From CAILZL01 sp050248275 (GTDB taxonomy: Bacteria > Pseudomonadota > Gammaproteobacteria > Steroidobacterales > Steroidobacteraceae): a DNA stretch of 64,000 nt. The DNA lies in NCBI GenBank assembly GCA_050248275.1, contig JBFWSR010000001.1:248001-312000 (forward strand). The letters are read 5' to 3'. The stretch's first letter is position 1; each line of letters begins with the position of its first letter. A model generated the notes under the pieces. It saw only the letters and a program-made list of their open reading frames with translations, was not told the origin of the DNA and made no database searches. Below are positions 1 to 8,256 of the stretch, one piece after another. A program made the translations under genes and the position numbers.

Positions 1-517
1 TCAGGTGCACGGCGAAAATCGCCATGGGGAAGGCGTCACCGGTTTGCAGGATCAATGGTGGGTACAAAGTCCAGCCGCCTGCCGGCGAACCGCCCGGGAC
101 CAGCAAAGTCGACAGCAGCAACAGGAATGCAAACGGCGCCAGCCAGAAACTGAAGTTATTCAAGCGCGGCAAGGCCATGTCCGGTGCACCGATCTGCAGC
201 GGAATCATCCAGTTGGCCAGACCGGTAAATGCCGGCATCACGGCGCCGAACACCATGATCAAGGCATGCATGGTGGTCATGCTGTTGAAGAATCCCGGAT
301 CGACGAGTTGCATGCCGGGCTTGAGCAACTCAGCACGAATGACCATGGCCATCAGACCGCCGATCAGGAACATGGTTAAACTGAAGACCAGGTACATGGT
401 ACCGATGTCTTTATGGTTGGTGGCAAGCAACCAGCGGCGCCAGCCTTTCATCGGACCATGGTCATCATGACCATCGTGACTGGCGTGGGCATCGTGATGC
501 GTATGTGTTGCGCTCAT
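1..517 (-). CDS. ctaD: Cytochrome c oxidase subunit I, N-terminal part (partial)
   Basis: Catalytic subunit of the aa3-type terminal oxidase, an inner-membrane heme-copper enzyme. The reverse strand reads from an ATG at 517 to the window edge without a stop, about 172 codons. After a His-rich cytoplasmic start (MSATHTHHDAHAS) it shows the subunit I landmarks TNHKDIGTMY, then a first membrane helix with IRAELL, then TMHALIMVFGAVMPAFTG, which contains the conserved heme a ligand His in the family. The start lies 62 bp after the coxB stop, so the two are probably cotranscribed. The C-terminal part lies outside the window. The family call is secure; the symbol follows the usual ctaD/coxA naming. 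Confidence 0.95.
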   Translation of the reverse strand, partial: MSATHTHHDAHASHDGHDDHGPMKGWRRWLLATNHKDIGTMYLVFSLTMFLIGGLMAMVIRAELLKPGMQLVDPGFFNSMTTMHALIMVFGAVMPAFTGLANWMIPLQIGAPDMALPRLNNFSFWLAPFAFLLLLSTLLVPGGSPAGGWTLYPPLILQTGDAFPMAIFAVHL

Positions 518-579
518 GGAATGGTCTCTTTCAATTCAATCTATTACTTTCGATCACGGTCCGATCTGGATTGATCAGT

Positions 580-1431
580 TCAAGCGGCCGCCGGTGCAAC
601 TTCAGAAGCGGCAGGCGCAACCGGAGCATTGGCGGTTTGTTGTTCTTTCAGCCAGGCATCGTAATCAGCCTGAGACTTCACTTCGACCACCACCGGCATG
701 AAGCCGTGGTCGCGGCCACACAGTTCCGCACATTGGCCACGGTAAGTGCCTACTTCATCGGCCTTGAACCACATTTCGTTGACGAAACCCGGAATGGCAT
801 CCTTTTTCATGCCCAGGGCCGGCACCCACCAGGCGTGGATGACATCGCCCGCCGTCAGCAGCAGACGCACCTTTTTGCCGACCGGCACCACCAGCGGGTT
901 GTCGACGCTCAACAGATAATCAGGCACGGCATACACATCGGCATTGGCGCCCAATTGACGCGCTGCATTGCTGTCGCGCGCCAGCGTGGAGAAAAAGCTG
1001 ACTTTCTGGTCGAGGTAGTCGTACTGCCACTTCCACTGGTAACCGGTCACCTTGATGGTCAGTTCGGAACCCCGCGTGTCGTCAATCTTGATCAGCGCCT
1101 TGGCCGCGGGAATGGCCATGAACACCAGAATGATGATGGGAATGGCCGTCCAGATGATTTCCACCTTGGTGCTGTGTAACAGGCTGGTATCCGGTACGGC
1201 GCCCTTGGAATGACGGAATTTGACGATCGAATAGATCATGGCGCCGAACACCGCCACGGCAATGGCAGTGCAGATCAACAGAATTTTCATGTGCAGCGAA
1301 TAGGCCTGATGACTGAGCTCAGTCACTCCCGGACGCATGTTCAGCTGCCAGTCCGCAAGCGCGGGGCTGGACAGCAAAAAAGCCAGTGAAGCGCCGGTCA
1401 CGCCCACCAGAGATTTGAATATCTTCGACAT
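580..1431 (-). CDS. coxB: Cytochrome c oxidase subunit II
   Basis: Electron-entry subunit of the aa3 oxidase, carrying the binuclear CuA centre on the periplasmic side. The 283-residue protein has a signal peptide (residues 1-27, cleavage near ALA-DW) and two membrane helices (about 48-72 and 92-112). The cupredoxin domain has CuA ligands His199 (DVIHAWW), Cys234, Cys238, His242 and Met245 (CAELCGRDHGFM). The aromatic electron-entry stretch YQWKWQY is at 131-137. I chose the ATG at 1431 because the signal peptide begins there and a GGGGAG lies upstream; the frame is open 16 codons further to 1479. An Ala/Pro-rich tail closes the protein. It sits directly upstream of ctaD. Confidence 0.96.
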   Translation of the reverse strand: MSKIFKSLVGVTGASLAFLLSSPALADWQLNMRPGVTELSHQAYSLHMKILLICTAIAVAVFGAMIYSIVKFRHSKGAVPDTSLLHSTKVEIIWTAIPIIILVFMAIPAAKALIKIDDTRGSELTIKVTGYQWKWQYDYLDQKVSFFSTLARDSNAARQLGANADVYAVPDYLLSVDNPLVVPVGKKVRLLLTAGDVIHAWWVPALGMKKDAIPGFVNEMWFKADEVGTYRGQCAELCGRDHGFMPVVVEVKSQADYDAWLKEQQTANAPVAPAASEVAPAAA

Positions 1432-1514
1432 TTGCACCAATGCTCCCCATATTGAAACCGTCGTGATGCGCTTGCGCATCAGCCACCGGCTGCCCGCAAA
1501 GACCCCAGCCTTTG

Positions 1515-2117
1515 CTACAGCGCAGGTGAATCGTTCATGTTTCCAACCAGTTGTTGCAGGCGTAGCGCCACGGCGCGCCGCTCGTCATCCGTCAGAAAAC
1601 TCCCGACCTCGCAGGCATGCCCCTGCGACTCAACACAGAGCCGGCTGGGATACAACGCCGATGACGGGGTGCGTAGTGTAACCCTCGTCCAGTGTCGTGG
1701 AAACCTCGTATTGGCTGCTGTAACGCCGGGTTGCGCGTTAATGGTCACGTAGTCTGGAGTGATCAGGATGGATTCCCGACGCTGCCCCCGACGCATCGAC
1801 CAGCGCAAAGCCAGGCACAACAGGGCAAATTCCAGCCCGGCAAAAGGTAAAACCGGCCAAAAACCCTGTACCAGACAGAATCCCGCGGTCAATGCAGGAC
1901 CCAGCGCTGCCGTCATGAGGAACCAGCTTGCCTGACGGGGCGTCAGGGAATTGCAGGCACGCAATTCAATACGCACCTCGCCCGGCTGCTCCGGATAATC
2001 CATACGGCAGGTCTCGGTGACACGCCCCTGTTCAAGCCGGGTAACCGGTAATTGGGGCAGCGACCGGGGATCGTCTGATGGAGGCATGGCAGACACGACT
2101 GAATAGCTTGATCTCAT
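1515..2117 (-). CDS. DUF2244 family membrane protein
   Basis: A 200-residue protein with two adjacent hydrophobic segments (about residues 66-105, SWFLMTAALGPALTAGF then FAGLEFALLCLALRW), followed by a basic stretch and a soluble beta-rich tail. This matches the DUF2244 family, small membrane proteins often found beside cytochrome c oxidase genes; the function is unknown. It lies upstream of coxB on the same strand, which fits an accessory role in oxidase biogenesis, but that is inference. No clear ribosome binding site precedes the ATG at 2117. An ATG at 2087 (MPPSDDP) is an alternative start. Confidence 0.75.
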   Translation of the reverse strand: MRSSYSVVSAMPPSDDPRSLPQLPVTRLEQGRVTETCRMDYPEQPGEVRIELRACNSLTPRQASWFLMTAALGPALTAGFCLVQGFWPVLPFAGLEFALLCLALRWSMRRGQRRESILITPDYVTINAQPGVTAANTRFPRHWTRVTLRTPSSALYPSRLCVESQGHACEVGSFLTDDERRAVALRLQQLVGNMNDSPAL

Positions 2118-2627
2118 GTTAGTACCGAAAACCGTATCGGCGCAAAGCTTGTCGCGGGAAACGGCAACATGCCCCGGTAACGCGATGGCGCAAGACTGGC
2201 GCGCGGGCGGTGGTCAATTGGGCGGAATGACCTGCTTGGTCTCCGGACTTCTTCAATTTGTCACAAGCACTTCACGCAAATCCGCTGCAACGATCAGTTT
2301 CCTCGCCCCGTACACATATGCATGGATCTGCTGATGCATTTCAATCGCATGGTTTGATGCACAGGGACGCATTGGGGAGCAGGGAAAACCCGCCGAACTG
2401 GCGGCGCACCAAACCATCTGCCATGACCTGTTCAACAGGACTGATCGTGAAGACGCCGAACCGACAGGCATGAATAATCCATGATCGTGGCCATGCACCG
2501 GATTGAAGCTTGTCTCAGATATATTTACTGTTCTGTTCCTGCTGCAAACGTGATTGGAGTCCCAGCGCCATGCTTCCATACCACCCATACTTCGCGCCAT
2601 GCAATAGATCCGCAGGATGACAGCGAG
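2118..2627. other. Intergenic region between divergent genes, no convincing gene
   Basis: About 510 bp separate the DUF2244 gene from the rightward exported-protein gene. Open frames exist on both strands, for example 2253-2711 on the minus strand. They are rich in Ser, Arg, Cys and His, have no recognisable motif and overlap the start of the next gene, so I do not call them. It presumably holds the promoters of both flanking genes; I could not pick out a strong one. Confidence 0.4.
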
Positions 2628-3434
2628 ATGACGAAAAACCCGCTTTACGCTGCGTTCATCATCATGCCGGCTTTCCTGGGCCCGTATGCGGCAACTGCTG
2701 CCGGATTCCAATCCTCCCTTGAGTCTTCCGGTTACTTAAGCAACCAGAAACCACGCAGTGACGCCAGATTATCACTGGAAGAAGACCGATTGCGCATCAA
2801 CGCGGCCGTGACGCTCCAGACTCCAAACAACACCACCACCCAGGTCTTGCCGCGTCTCAGCTCGGCATTTGCAATAAGCGATCATCTCGGCATGGAAAGC
2901 CGTATTGACCTGGCCGAATGGAATAGCCATGCCGACCTGTTGCAAGCGACCGTCGACAACAGATTGCGTTATCGAACATCGGGATCATTCTTCAATGAAT
3001 TTGAAGGAGGAATCCGGCAATCGCCTGATGGACAATCCAGACAAATATTCAAAGTCGGCGTCCTGCAGATCAAGCGCTCGTCCGAGCGACCAACACCGCT
3101 GGCCATTCGCAGCAAAGCCACCGTTGAAACCACAATCAAGCCTGCCGGCGCCAGCATCGTTACCCCGGTTCAAAGTCAGCGCATCGGACTGGAGACAACC
3201 ATTAATGGACTGATGCCGAATCCAGGTTCAAGCCGGAATGCATTGAGTCTGAAATTCGAACAGAGTACCGGCGCCCAGCCGGAAAGCACCAGTTCGCTCA
3301 GTTACGATCAGTCCTGGACATTACGCAACATCACGCGAATTGGTTTCAATTTTCGTGTATTGCATCGTGACTCCGCAAACGTCGCCGCGCCTTTCCAATC
3401 ATCGTTGCGGTTGTTCTGGCGCACGCAGTTTTAA
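2628..3434 (+). CDS. Hypothetical exported, possibly outer-membrane beta-rich protein
   Basis: I do not recognise the family. The 268-residue product starts with a signal-peptide-like segment (MTKNPLYAAFIIMPAFLGPYA, likely cleavage after TAA or AAG). The body has repeated alternating polar and hydrophobic stretches (RLSLEEDRLRINAAVTL, SSLSYDQSWTLRNITRIGF) and the chain ends in Phe, as many outer-membrane beta-barrel proteins do. I chose the ATG at 2628 because AGGA precedes it and the signal peptide begins there; the frame is open upstream to 2481 but that extension is not signal-like. It stands alone, convergent with bioD. Outer-membrane location is inference. Confidence 0.55.
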   Translation: MTKNPLYAAFIIMPAFLGPYAATAAGFQSSLESSGYLSNQKPRSDARLSLEEDRLRINAAVTLQTPNNTTTQVLPRLSSAFAISDHLGMESRIDLAEWNSHADLLQATVDNRLRYRTSGSFFNEFEGGIRQSPDGQSRQIFKVGVLQIKRSSERPTPLAIRSKATVETTIKPAGASIVTPVQSQRIGLETTINGLMPNPGSSRNALSLKFEQSTGAQPESTSSLSYDQSWTLRNITRIGFNFRVLHRDSANVAAPFQSSLRLFWRTQF

Positions 3435-3473
3435 ATATCGGTTTAATCCCTGCCGGCCAACGCCATCCGGCAG

Positions 3474-4148
3474 TCATATCAGACTCACAGCCAGCCACCT
3501 GGACATAACCTGCGCATCAGGGATGATGAAGTGCGGTAAAACTCCCAAACAGGGAACTGCCAGACGCTCACGCAGCGTCGCCACATTGTCCTGCAAAAAG
3601 GCAAACTCCGAATCTATTGAGCTGCCCACCCAACCCACCAGGCGGCAGGGCCCCGCCTGAATCGCTTCAGCCGTCAGTACGGCATGATTGAGACAGCCCA
3701 GACGCAGCCCCACCACCAGAACCACGTCCATCTGTAACGCTTCAGGAAAGTCACTTAGATAGCCCCGCGGTTCCAGCGGCACTCGCCAGCCGCCTGCGCC
3801 TTCGACGATCACGATCTCGGCCGATTCGGTCAAGCGCTGATAAGCCTGCTGTAAAACAGGCATGTCAATGGTTACCTCTGCTTGCCGTGCCGCCAGATGT
3901 GGTGCGATTGCCGGCGCAAAGCAGTAAGGATTGATGCTGGCGTAATCGGCCTGCACAGTGGCAGCCTGCTGCAAGGCCAGCGCATCGCTATTGCGCAAAC
4001 CGAATGCAGTCAATTCACTGCCGCTCGCCACCGGTTTCATGCCGGCTACCTGCATGCCGCGCGCCTTGAAGGCATGAATAAGCGCACAACACACCAGCGT
4101 TTTGCCCACGTTAGTGTCAGTGCCAGTGATGAACAAACCGCGGCTCAT
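3474..4148 (-). CDS. bioD: ATP-dependent dethiobiotin synthetase
   Basis: Catalyses ring closure of 7,8-diaminopelargonate with CO2 and ATP to dethiobiotin, the penultimate step of biotin synthesis. The 224-residue protein starts with the P-loop GTDTNVGKT (residues 9-17), characteristic of BioD. It also has the family stretch EGAGGWRVPL (about 117-126) and a KPVASG segment for substrate binding (about 38-43). Length is typical. The ATG overlaps the bioC stop by 4 bp, so translation is probably coupled. It is the last gene of the bioBFHCD operon. Confidence 0.96.
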   Translation of the reverse strand: MSRGLFITGTDTNVGKTLVCCALIHAFKARGMQVAGMKPVASGSELTAFGLRNSDALALQQAATVQADYASINPYCFAPAIAPHLAARQAEVTIDMPVLQQAYQRLTESAEIVIVEGAGGWRVPLEPRGYLSDFPEALQMDVVLVVGLRLGCLNHAVLTAEAIQAGPCRLVGWVGSSIDSEFAFLQDNVATLRERLAVPCLGVLPHFIIPDAQVMSRWLAVSLI

Positions 4149-5062
4149 TGTCGCCGTCCGATCTGACTGAGCGGTATCCGCACTTCGCCATTAACGCTTC
4201 GCAGCGGCTGGTCATTGCCCCAAGCCTGGCCATACACCACTTCATAGGTGGCCGGTAATACATCCTCACGGCGTTGTATTTCATAAGCAGCACTCATTTG
4301 GTTGAGCGCAGCACGTCCGGTCAGACCATGACGCCGGCCGGCCGTGACATTGTGGGCGCCGATGGCCTTGAGCTCACGCATCAGGCCCATGACATCGGGA
4401 TAGGTGAGTGTAAAACGTTCGACATCCAGCACCGGCTCAGCCAGACCGGCGCGCACCATGGCGTCACCCAGATCGTGCATGTCGATGAAGCGATTCACAT
4501 GCGTGTGTTCATCCACCGCGGCCCAGGCCGCGCGCAGTTCTTTCAAGGTATCCGGTCCGAAACTGGTGAACAGCAAGACGCCATCGGGTTTGAGCACCCG
4601 TCTGAGCTCTGCGAACACCGCATCGGGAGGATCGCACCATTGCAGCATCAGGTTGCTGAAGACCAGATCCAGCGAGGCATTTTTGAACGGCAAACGATAG
4701 GCATCGGCACACACTCGGGTGAAACCCCGATGCAGCAACTTCTGCATCAGACTGTAATGCTGTGCCGCCTGTTGCAGCATGCCGAAAGCGGCATCCATGG
4801 CGATGATGCGCGCCTGCGGGTAGCGTTGCTGCAAGGCCTGGCTGGCCTGGCCGGTGCCGCAGCCCAGATCCAGCACGGCAGCGGGCGTGAGTCTGACGAT
4901 ATCCAGTCTTTCCAGCAGACGCGTGCGCACTTCGGTTTGCAGCACGGCGACGCGATCGTATGTACTGCTTGCAGCACTGAACGCCCGCCGCACTGCCAGC
5001 CGATCCAGGTCGTGCTGGCCAACGGGCTGAATGTTGGATTGATGCATGGACGGCTCAGTCAC
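4145..5062 (-). CDS. bioC: Malonyl-ACP O-methyltransferase
   Basis: SAM-dependent methyltransferase that caps malonyl-ACP so that fatty-acid enzymes can build the pimeloyl chain of biotin. It shows the class I methyltransferase core VLDLGCGTGQASQAL (motif I, about residues 63-77), a following acidic strand end (IIAMDAA) and a motif IV-like LDLVFSNLMLQWCDPP segment that is typical of BioC. The 305-residue length includes a GTG start at 5062 overlapping bioH by 8 bp; an ATG at 5047 is an alternative. C-terminal conserved text includes TYEVVYGQAWG. It acts with bioH, its direct upstream neighbour. Confidence 0.93.
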   Translation of the reverse strand: MTEPSMHQSNIQPVGQHDLDRLAVRRAFSAASSTYDRVAVLQTEVRTRLLERLDIVRLTPAAVLDLGCGTGQASQALQQRYPQARIIAMDAAFGMLQQAAQHYSLMQKLLHRGFTRVCADAYRLPFKNASLDLVFSNLMLQWCDPPDAVFAELRRVLKPDGVLLFTSFGPDTLKELRAAWAAVDEHTHVNRFIDMHDLGDAMVRAGLAEPVLDVERFTLTYPDVMGLMRELKAIGAHNVTAGRRHGLTGRAALNQMSAAYEIQRREDVLPATYEVVYGQAWGNDQPLRSVNGEVRIPLSQIGRRQ

Positions 5063-5843
5063 TGACTGCTACCTCGCGTTTGTCGAGGTCTGTCAGAAAG
5101 CGTTGCAGTTCGCCCAGAAATTCTTCGCGATGCGACATGAAAGCTGCGTGACCGGCACGCTTGATCAGGCAAAAACGCGCCTGTGGCAGATGCCCGGCAA
5201 GATAACTGCTGGTATTGGGGTGCGTGATGCGGTCGTATTCACCGGCCATGACCAGCGTTGGCAGCCTGATGTCCGGCAAGGCCGCACGCTCATCCGCATC
5301 ACGCAAGATTTCCAGACCCGCCTGCAATGCAGCCGGATGGGCAGGATGTTGCAGCAGGCTCGCATGCAGGGCTGCGAAGGTGCTGGCGGCATGCGAATCG
5401 CCACGCACTTGCAGGCGTAGAAAATTGTCCACTGTGCCGATCAGGTTCTGGTGCAGATTGCTGAAGAACTGCGCAAATATGTCGGCCGCCATGCCCTGCG
5501 GCCAGCTTTCGTTCGCAACGAACCTGGGGGTCGTGCTGACCAGCACCAGGGCGCGCAAGGCCTGCCATTGCGCCAGCTTGAGAGCAATCATGCCGCCCAA
5601 TGACCAGCCCAGCACCATGGCCTGCTGTGGTACATGCAGCTGAACCGCAGCAGTCAATTGTTCAAGACTGCGAATGCCGGTATCGAACTCGCTACGGCCA
5701 TGACCGGGCAGGTCGACGCAGTGCACGCGATAGCGCTGCGCTAGCGTCGGCAAGAGTTCATCAAACACGCCGCCATGCATGGCCCAGCCATGCAGGAACA
5801 CCAGATCGGCGCCCTCGCCGGTAATATCGACGTGCAACTTCAT
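5055..5843 (-). CDS. bioH: Pimeloyl-ACP methyl ester carboxylesterase
   Basis: Alpha/beta hydrolase that removes the BioC methyl cap from pimeloyl-ACP methyl ester and so ends chain extension. The 262-residue protein has the oxyanion segment FLHGWAMHGGVF (about residues 16-27), nucleophile Ser81 in GWSLGG (the BioH form of the elbow), a probable acid Asp in AGEYDRITHP and the catalytic His in RAGHAAFMSH near the C terminus. Its ATG overlaps the bioF stop by 4 bp and its end overlaps bioC. It is placed exactly where Pseudomonas-type operons have it. Confidence 0.95.
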   Translation of the reverse strand: MKLHVDITGEGADLVFLHGWAMHGGVFDELLPTLAQRYRVHCVDLPGHGRSEFDTGIRSLEQLTAAVQLHVPQQAMVLGWSLGGMIALKLAQWQALRALVLVSTTPRFVANESWPQGMAADIFAQFFSNLHQNLIGTVDNFLRLQVRGDSHAASTFAALHASLLQHPAHPAALQAGLEILRDADERAALPDIRLPTLVMAGEYDRITHPNTSSYLAGHLPQARFCLIKRAGHAAFMSHREEFLGELQRFLTDLDKREVAVSD

Positions 5844-7033
5844 GCCTTTGCTCTTGCAGTCACGGCTGGCAAATCAGTCAACGCTTCGAGCAGACGATCT
5901 ACATCCTTTTCACTATGCGCTGCCGACAGGGTCACACGCAGCCGTGCCGTACCCGCAGGAACGGTGGGCGGTCTGATTGCCGCCACCAGAAAACCACGCT
6001 CGAGCAATACCTGACTGGCTGTCAGGGCATCAGCCGCCGTACCCAGCACGATGGGTTGAATGGCGGTAGCCGATTCCATCAGTCGCAACCCCAAGTGCTT
6101 GGCGCCCTGACGAAAGCGTGCGATCAGATGATGCAAATGGTCGCGCCGCCAGCCCTCGCGTTGGATCAACCGTAATGACGCCCGCGTCGCTGTGGCCACG
6201 GCCGGTGGTGCTGCGGTGGTGTAGATATAGGTACGGGCCTTCTGAATCAGGGTTTCAATCAGGGCCGACGATCCCGCCACAAACGCACCCGATACGCCAG
6301 CCGCCTTACCCAGGGTAGCCATGTAGATGGGCACTTGTTCTTCGGACAGACCGGCGGCCCATACCGAGCCCTGACCCTGTTCACCCAGCACGCCAAAGCC
6401 GTGTGCATCATCGACCATCAGATGCGCCTCATGTTGTGCACAGGTTTGCGCCAGCGCCACCAAAGGCGCGCAATCGCCATCCATGCTGAACACGCCATCG
6501 GTGAGCACCAGCTTGCGCGCTGCAGTCGATGCACTCAGCCTGGATTGCAGGGCTGAGGCATCGTTATGCGCATAGCGCACAAAACGCGCGCCGCTCAATA
6601 AACCGGCATCCAGCAGCGAGGCGTGATTCAGGCGGTCTTCAAACACGGCATCGCCTCGTCCGAGCAAGGCCGTCGCCACACCCAGGTTGGCCATGTAACC
6701 CGTGGAAAACAACAGGGCGCGCTCACGACCGACAAAAGCAGCCAGCTCTGCTTCCAGTGCATGGTGTTCGGGGCTGTGGCCGGTAACCAGATGTGCGGCG
6801 CCACTGCCGGCACCATAACGTTCGGCAGCGGCACTCATGGCACGCCGCACTACGGCATGCGTCGCCAGGCCGAGATAATCGTTGCTGCAGAAATTCACGC
6901 AGTCGCGGCCATCCACACGTACCTGTGCAGGAGTTGCCGGATCGAACACTTCCACGACGCGACGACGGCGATAACGATCCGCGGCAGCGATGGCGTCCAG
7001 TTCATCGCGCAACGTGGCATCGAGCTTGGACAT
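5840..7033 (-). CDS. bioF: 8-amino-7-oxononanoate synthase
   Basis: PLP enzyme of the alpha-oxoamine synthase family that condenses pimeloyl-ACP (or CoA) with alanine to give 8-amino-7-oxononanoate. The 397-residue protein has the family N-terminal CSNDYLGLATH (about residues 49-59), GAGSGAAHLVTGHSPEHHALE, the PLP-ring stacking region DDAHGFGVLGEQGQG and the Schiff-base Lys243 in YMATLGKAAGVSGAF. It starts 16 bp after the bioB stop and overlaps bioH by 4 bp, in the middle of the biotin operon. Confidence 0.96.
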   Translation of the reverse strand: MSKLDATLRDELDAIAAADRYRRRRVVEVFDPATPAQVRVDGRDCVNFCSNDYLGLATHAVVRRAMSAAAERYGAGSGAAHLVTGHSPEHHALEAELAAFVGRERALLFSTGYMANLGVATALLGRGDAVFEDRLNHASLLDAGLLSGARFVRYAHNDASALQSRLSASTAARKLVLTDGVFSMDGDCAPLVALAQTCAQHEAHLMVDDAHGFGVLGEQGQGSVWAAGLSEEQVPIYMATLGKAAGVSGAFVAGSSALIETLIQKARTYIYTTAAPPAVATATRASLRLIQREGWRRDHLHHLIARFRQGAKHLGLRLMESATAIQPIVLGTAADALTASQVLLERGFLVAAIRPPTVPAGTARLRVTLSAAHSEKDVDRLLEALTDLPAVTARAKA

Positions 7034-7049
7034 CGGCTACGCCCGAACG

Positions 7050-8135
7050 CTAGGCATTAACTGTCTGACGATTATCTGCTTGATGACCGTGGTCGCACTC
7101 GCCGGCACATTGATGCCGGGTGTCAGTGACTTCGGCGCACAACGTGGGCGCTTCCGGTGTAATGCCCAGACGCTTGAACAATTGTTGATCGCGATCGGCA
7201 TCCGGGTTATCGGTGGTCAGCAATTTCTCGCCATAGAAAATCGAATTGGCGCCGGCGAGGAAACACAGCGCCTGCATCTCGTCGTTCATCTCGGTGCGGC
7301 CTGCGGACAGCCGTACGTGCGATTTCGGCATCAACAAACGCGCCACGGCAATGGTGCGGATGAACTCAAAGGGATCGAGCGGCGCAGCGCCTTTCAATGG
7401 CGTGCCCTGCACTTGCACCAATTGATTGATCGGCACACTCTCGGGCTGTTGCGGCAAATTGGCCAACGTCATGAGCAACTTGGCGCGATCGGTTTCATCT
7501 TCGCCCATGCCAAGAATGCCGCCGCAACACACATTGATGCCGGCATCGCGCACGGCCTCCAGGGTATCGAGACGATCCTGGTAGGTGCGGGTGGTGATGA
7601 TCTTGCTGTAGAACGCCTCGCTGCTGTCCAGATTGTGGTTGTAGTAATCCAGACCGGCATCTTTCAAGTCATGCGCTTGCTGTGGGCTGAGCATGCCCAG
7701 CGTGGCGCAGGTTTCCATGCCCAGCGCCCGCACGCCACGAATCATTTCCGAGATCACTTTCAGTTGCTTGTCTTTAGGGCTGCGATAGGCCGCGCCCATA
7801 CAGAAGCGCGTCGCGCCCTTGGCCTTGGCGGCACGCGCACTTTCCAGCACTGCATCCACCGCCATCAGTTCTTCGCGTTCCAGTCCCGTGTCGTAACGCA
7901 CGCTCTGCGGGCAGTAGGCGCAGTCTTCAGGACAGGCGCCGGTCTTGATCGACAACAGGGTGCTGACCTGTACTTGGTTGGGATTGAAATGCTGCCGATG
8001 CACGCGCTGTGCGTGGTACATCAAGTCAGCGAAGGGCAGCGCCAGTAGCGTCTTTACTTCTCCGACTATCCAGTCATGGCGCACTTTGCCCAGTTGGTTC
8101 AGATCAAGCGCAGACAAAGCAGTAGCATCGGACAT
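7050..8135 (-). CDS. bioB: Biotin synthase
   Basis: Radical SAM enzyme inserting sulfur into dethiobiotin. The 361-residue product carries the SAM [4Fe-4S] motif C68xxxC72xxC75 (GACPEDCAYCPQS). It also carries the family segments FCMGAAYRSPK, ETCATLGML, YYNHNLDSSEAFYSKIITTRTY and CCGGILGMGE. The length is slightly above the usual 320-350 because of a C-terminal extension with Cys and His (CAGECDHGHQADNRQ). It is the first gene of bioB-F-H-C-D. A sigma-70-type promoter and a BirA-like operator lie in the 110 bp between it and the divergent comF. Confidence 0.96.
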   Translation of the reverse strand: MSDATALSALDLNQLGKVRHDWIVGEVKTLLALPFADLMYHAQRVHRQHFNPNQVQVSTLLSIKTGACPEDCAYCPQSVRYDTGLEREELMAVDAVLESARAAKAKGATRFCMGAAYRSPKDKQLKVISEMIRGVRALGMETCATLGMLSPQQAHDLKDAGLDYYNHNLDSSEAFYSKIITTRTYQDRLDTLEAVRDAGINVCCGGILGMGEDETDRAKLLMTLANLPQQPESVPINQLVQVQGTPLKGAAPLDPFEFIRTIAVARLLMPKSHVRLSAGRTEMNDEMQALCFLAGANSIFYGEKLLTTDNPDADRDQQLFKRLGITPEAPTLCAEVTDTRHQCAGECDHGHQADNRQTVNA

Positions 8136-8201
8136 GGCAAATCCAGTGTTGAAATTGAATAGGGGCTGTTGGCGCCGTGACAGGGGTCATTCCATTGCGG
8201 C

Positions 8202-8230
8202 AGTATTGAGAGGCCGGCTGCAACTGTCAA
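8202..8230 (-). promoter_or_regulatory. Predicted sigma-70 promoter of the bioBFHCD operon
   Basis: On the minus strand a perfect TTGACA (8230-8225) is followed, 17 bp on, by AATACT (8207-8202), four of six matching TATAAT. The -10 box ends about 66 bp upstream of the bioB start. The -35 box overlaps the left half of a BirA-like operator, which would place repression exactly on the polymerase site. Confidence 0.6.
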
Positions 8231-8256
8231 CCAAGGAGGGCATACATGGTTTACGG
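8224..8256. promoter_or_regulatory. BirA-like biotin operator
   Basis: CTGTCAACC (8224-8232) and GGTTTACGG (8248-8256) are separated by 15 bp. The known gammaproteobacterial BirA operator is TTGTAAACC, a spacer of about 15 bp, then GGTTTACAA; each half here matches 7 of 9. It overlaps the bioB -35 box on one side, and the comF ribosome binding site and first codons on the other. Biotin-BirA binding would repress bioB and could also affect comF. The assignment rests on motif match and position only. Confidence 0.6.

Noticed and set aside
2253..2711. Possible minus-strand gene of 152 codons
   Set aside because: Overlaps the exported-protein start, unusual composition and no motif.
6990..8048. 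A 352-codon + strand frame opposite bioB
   Set aside because: Shadow of bioB, composition typical of antisense frames in GC-rich coding DNA.
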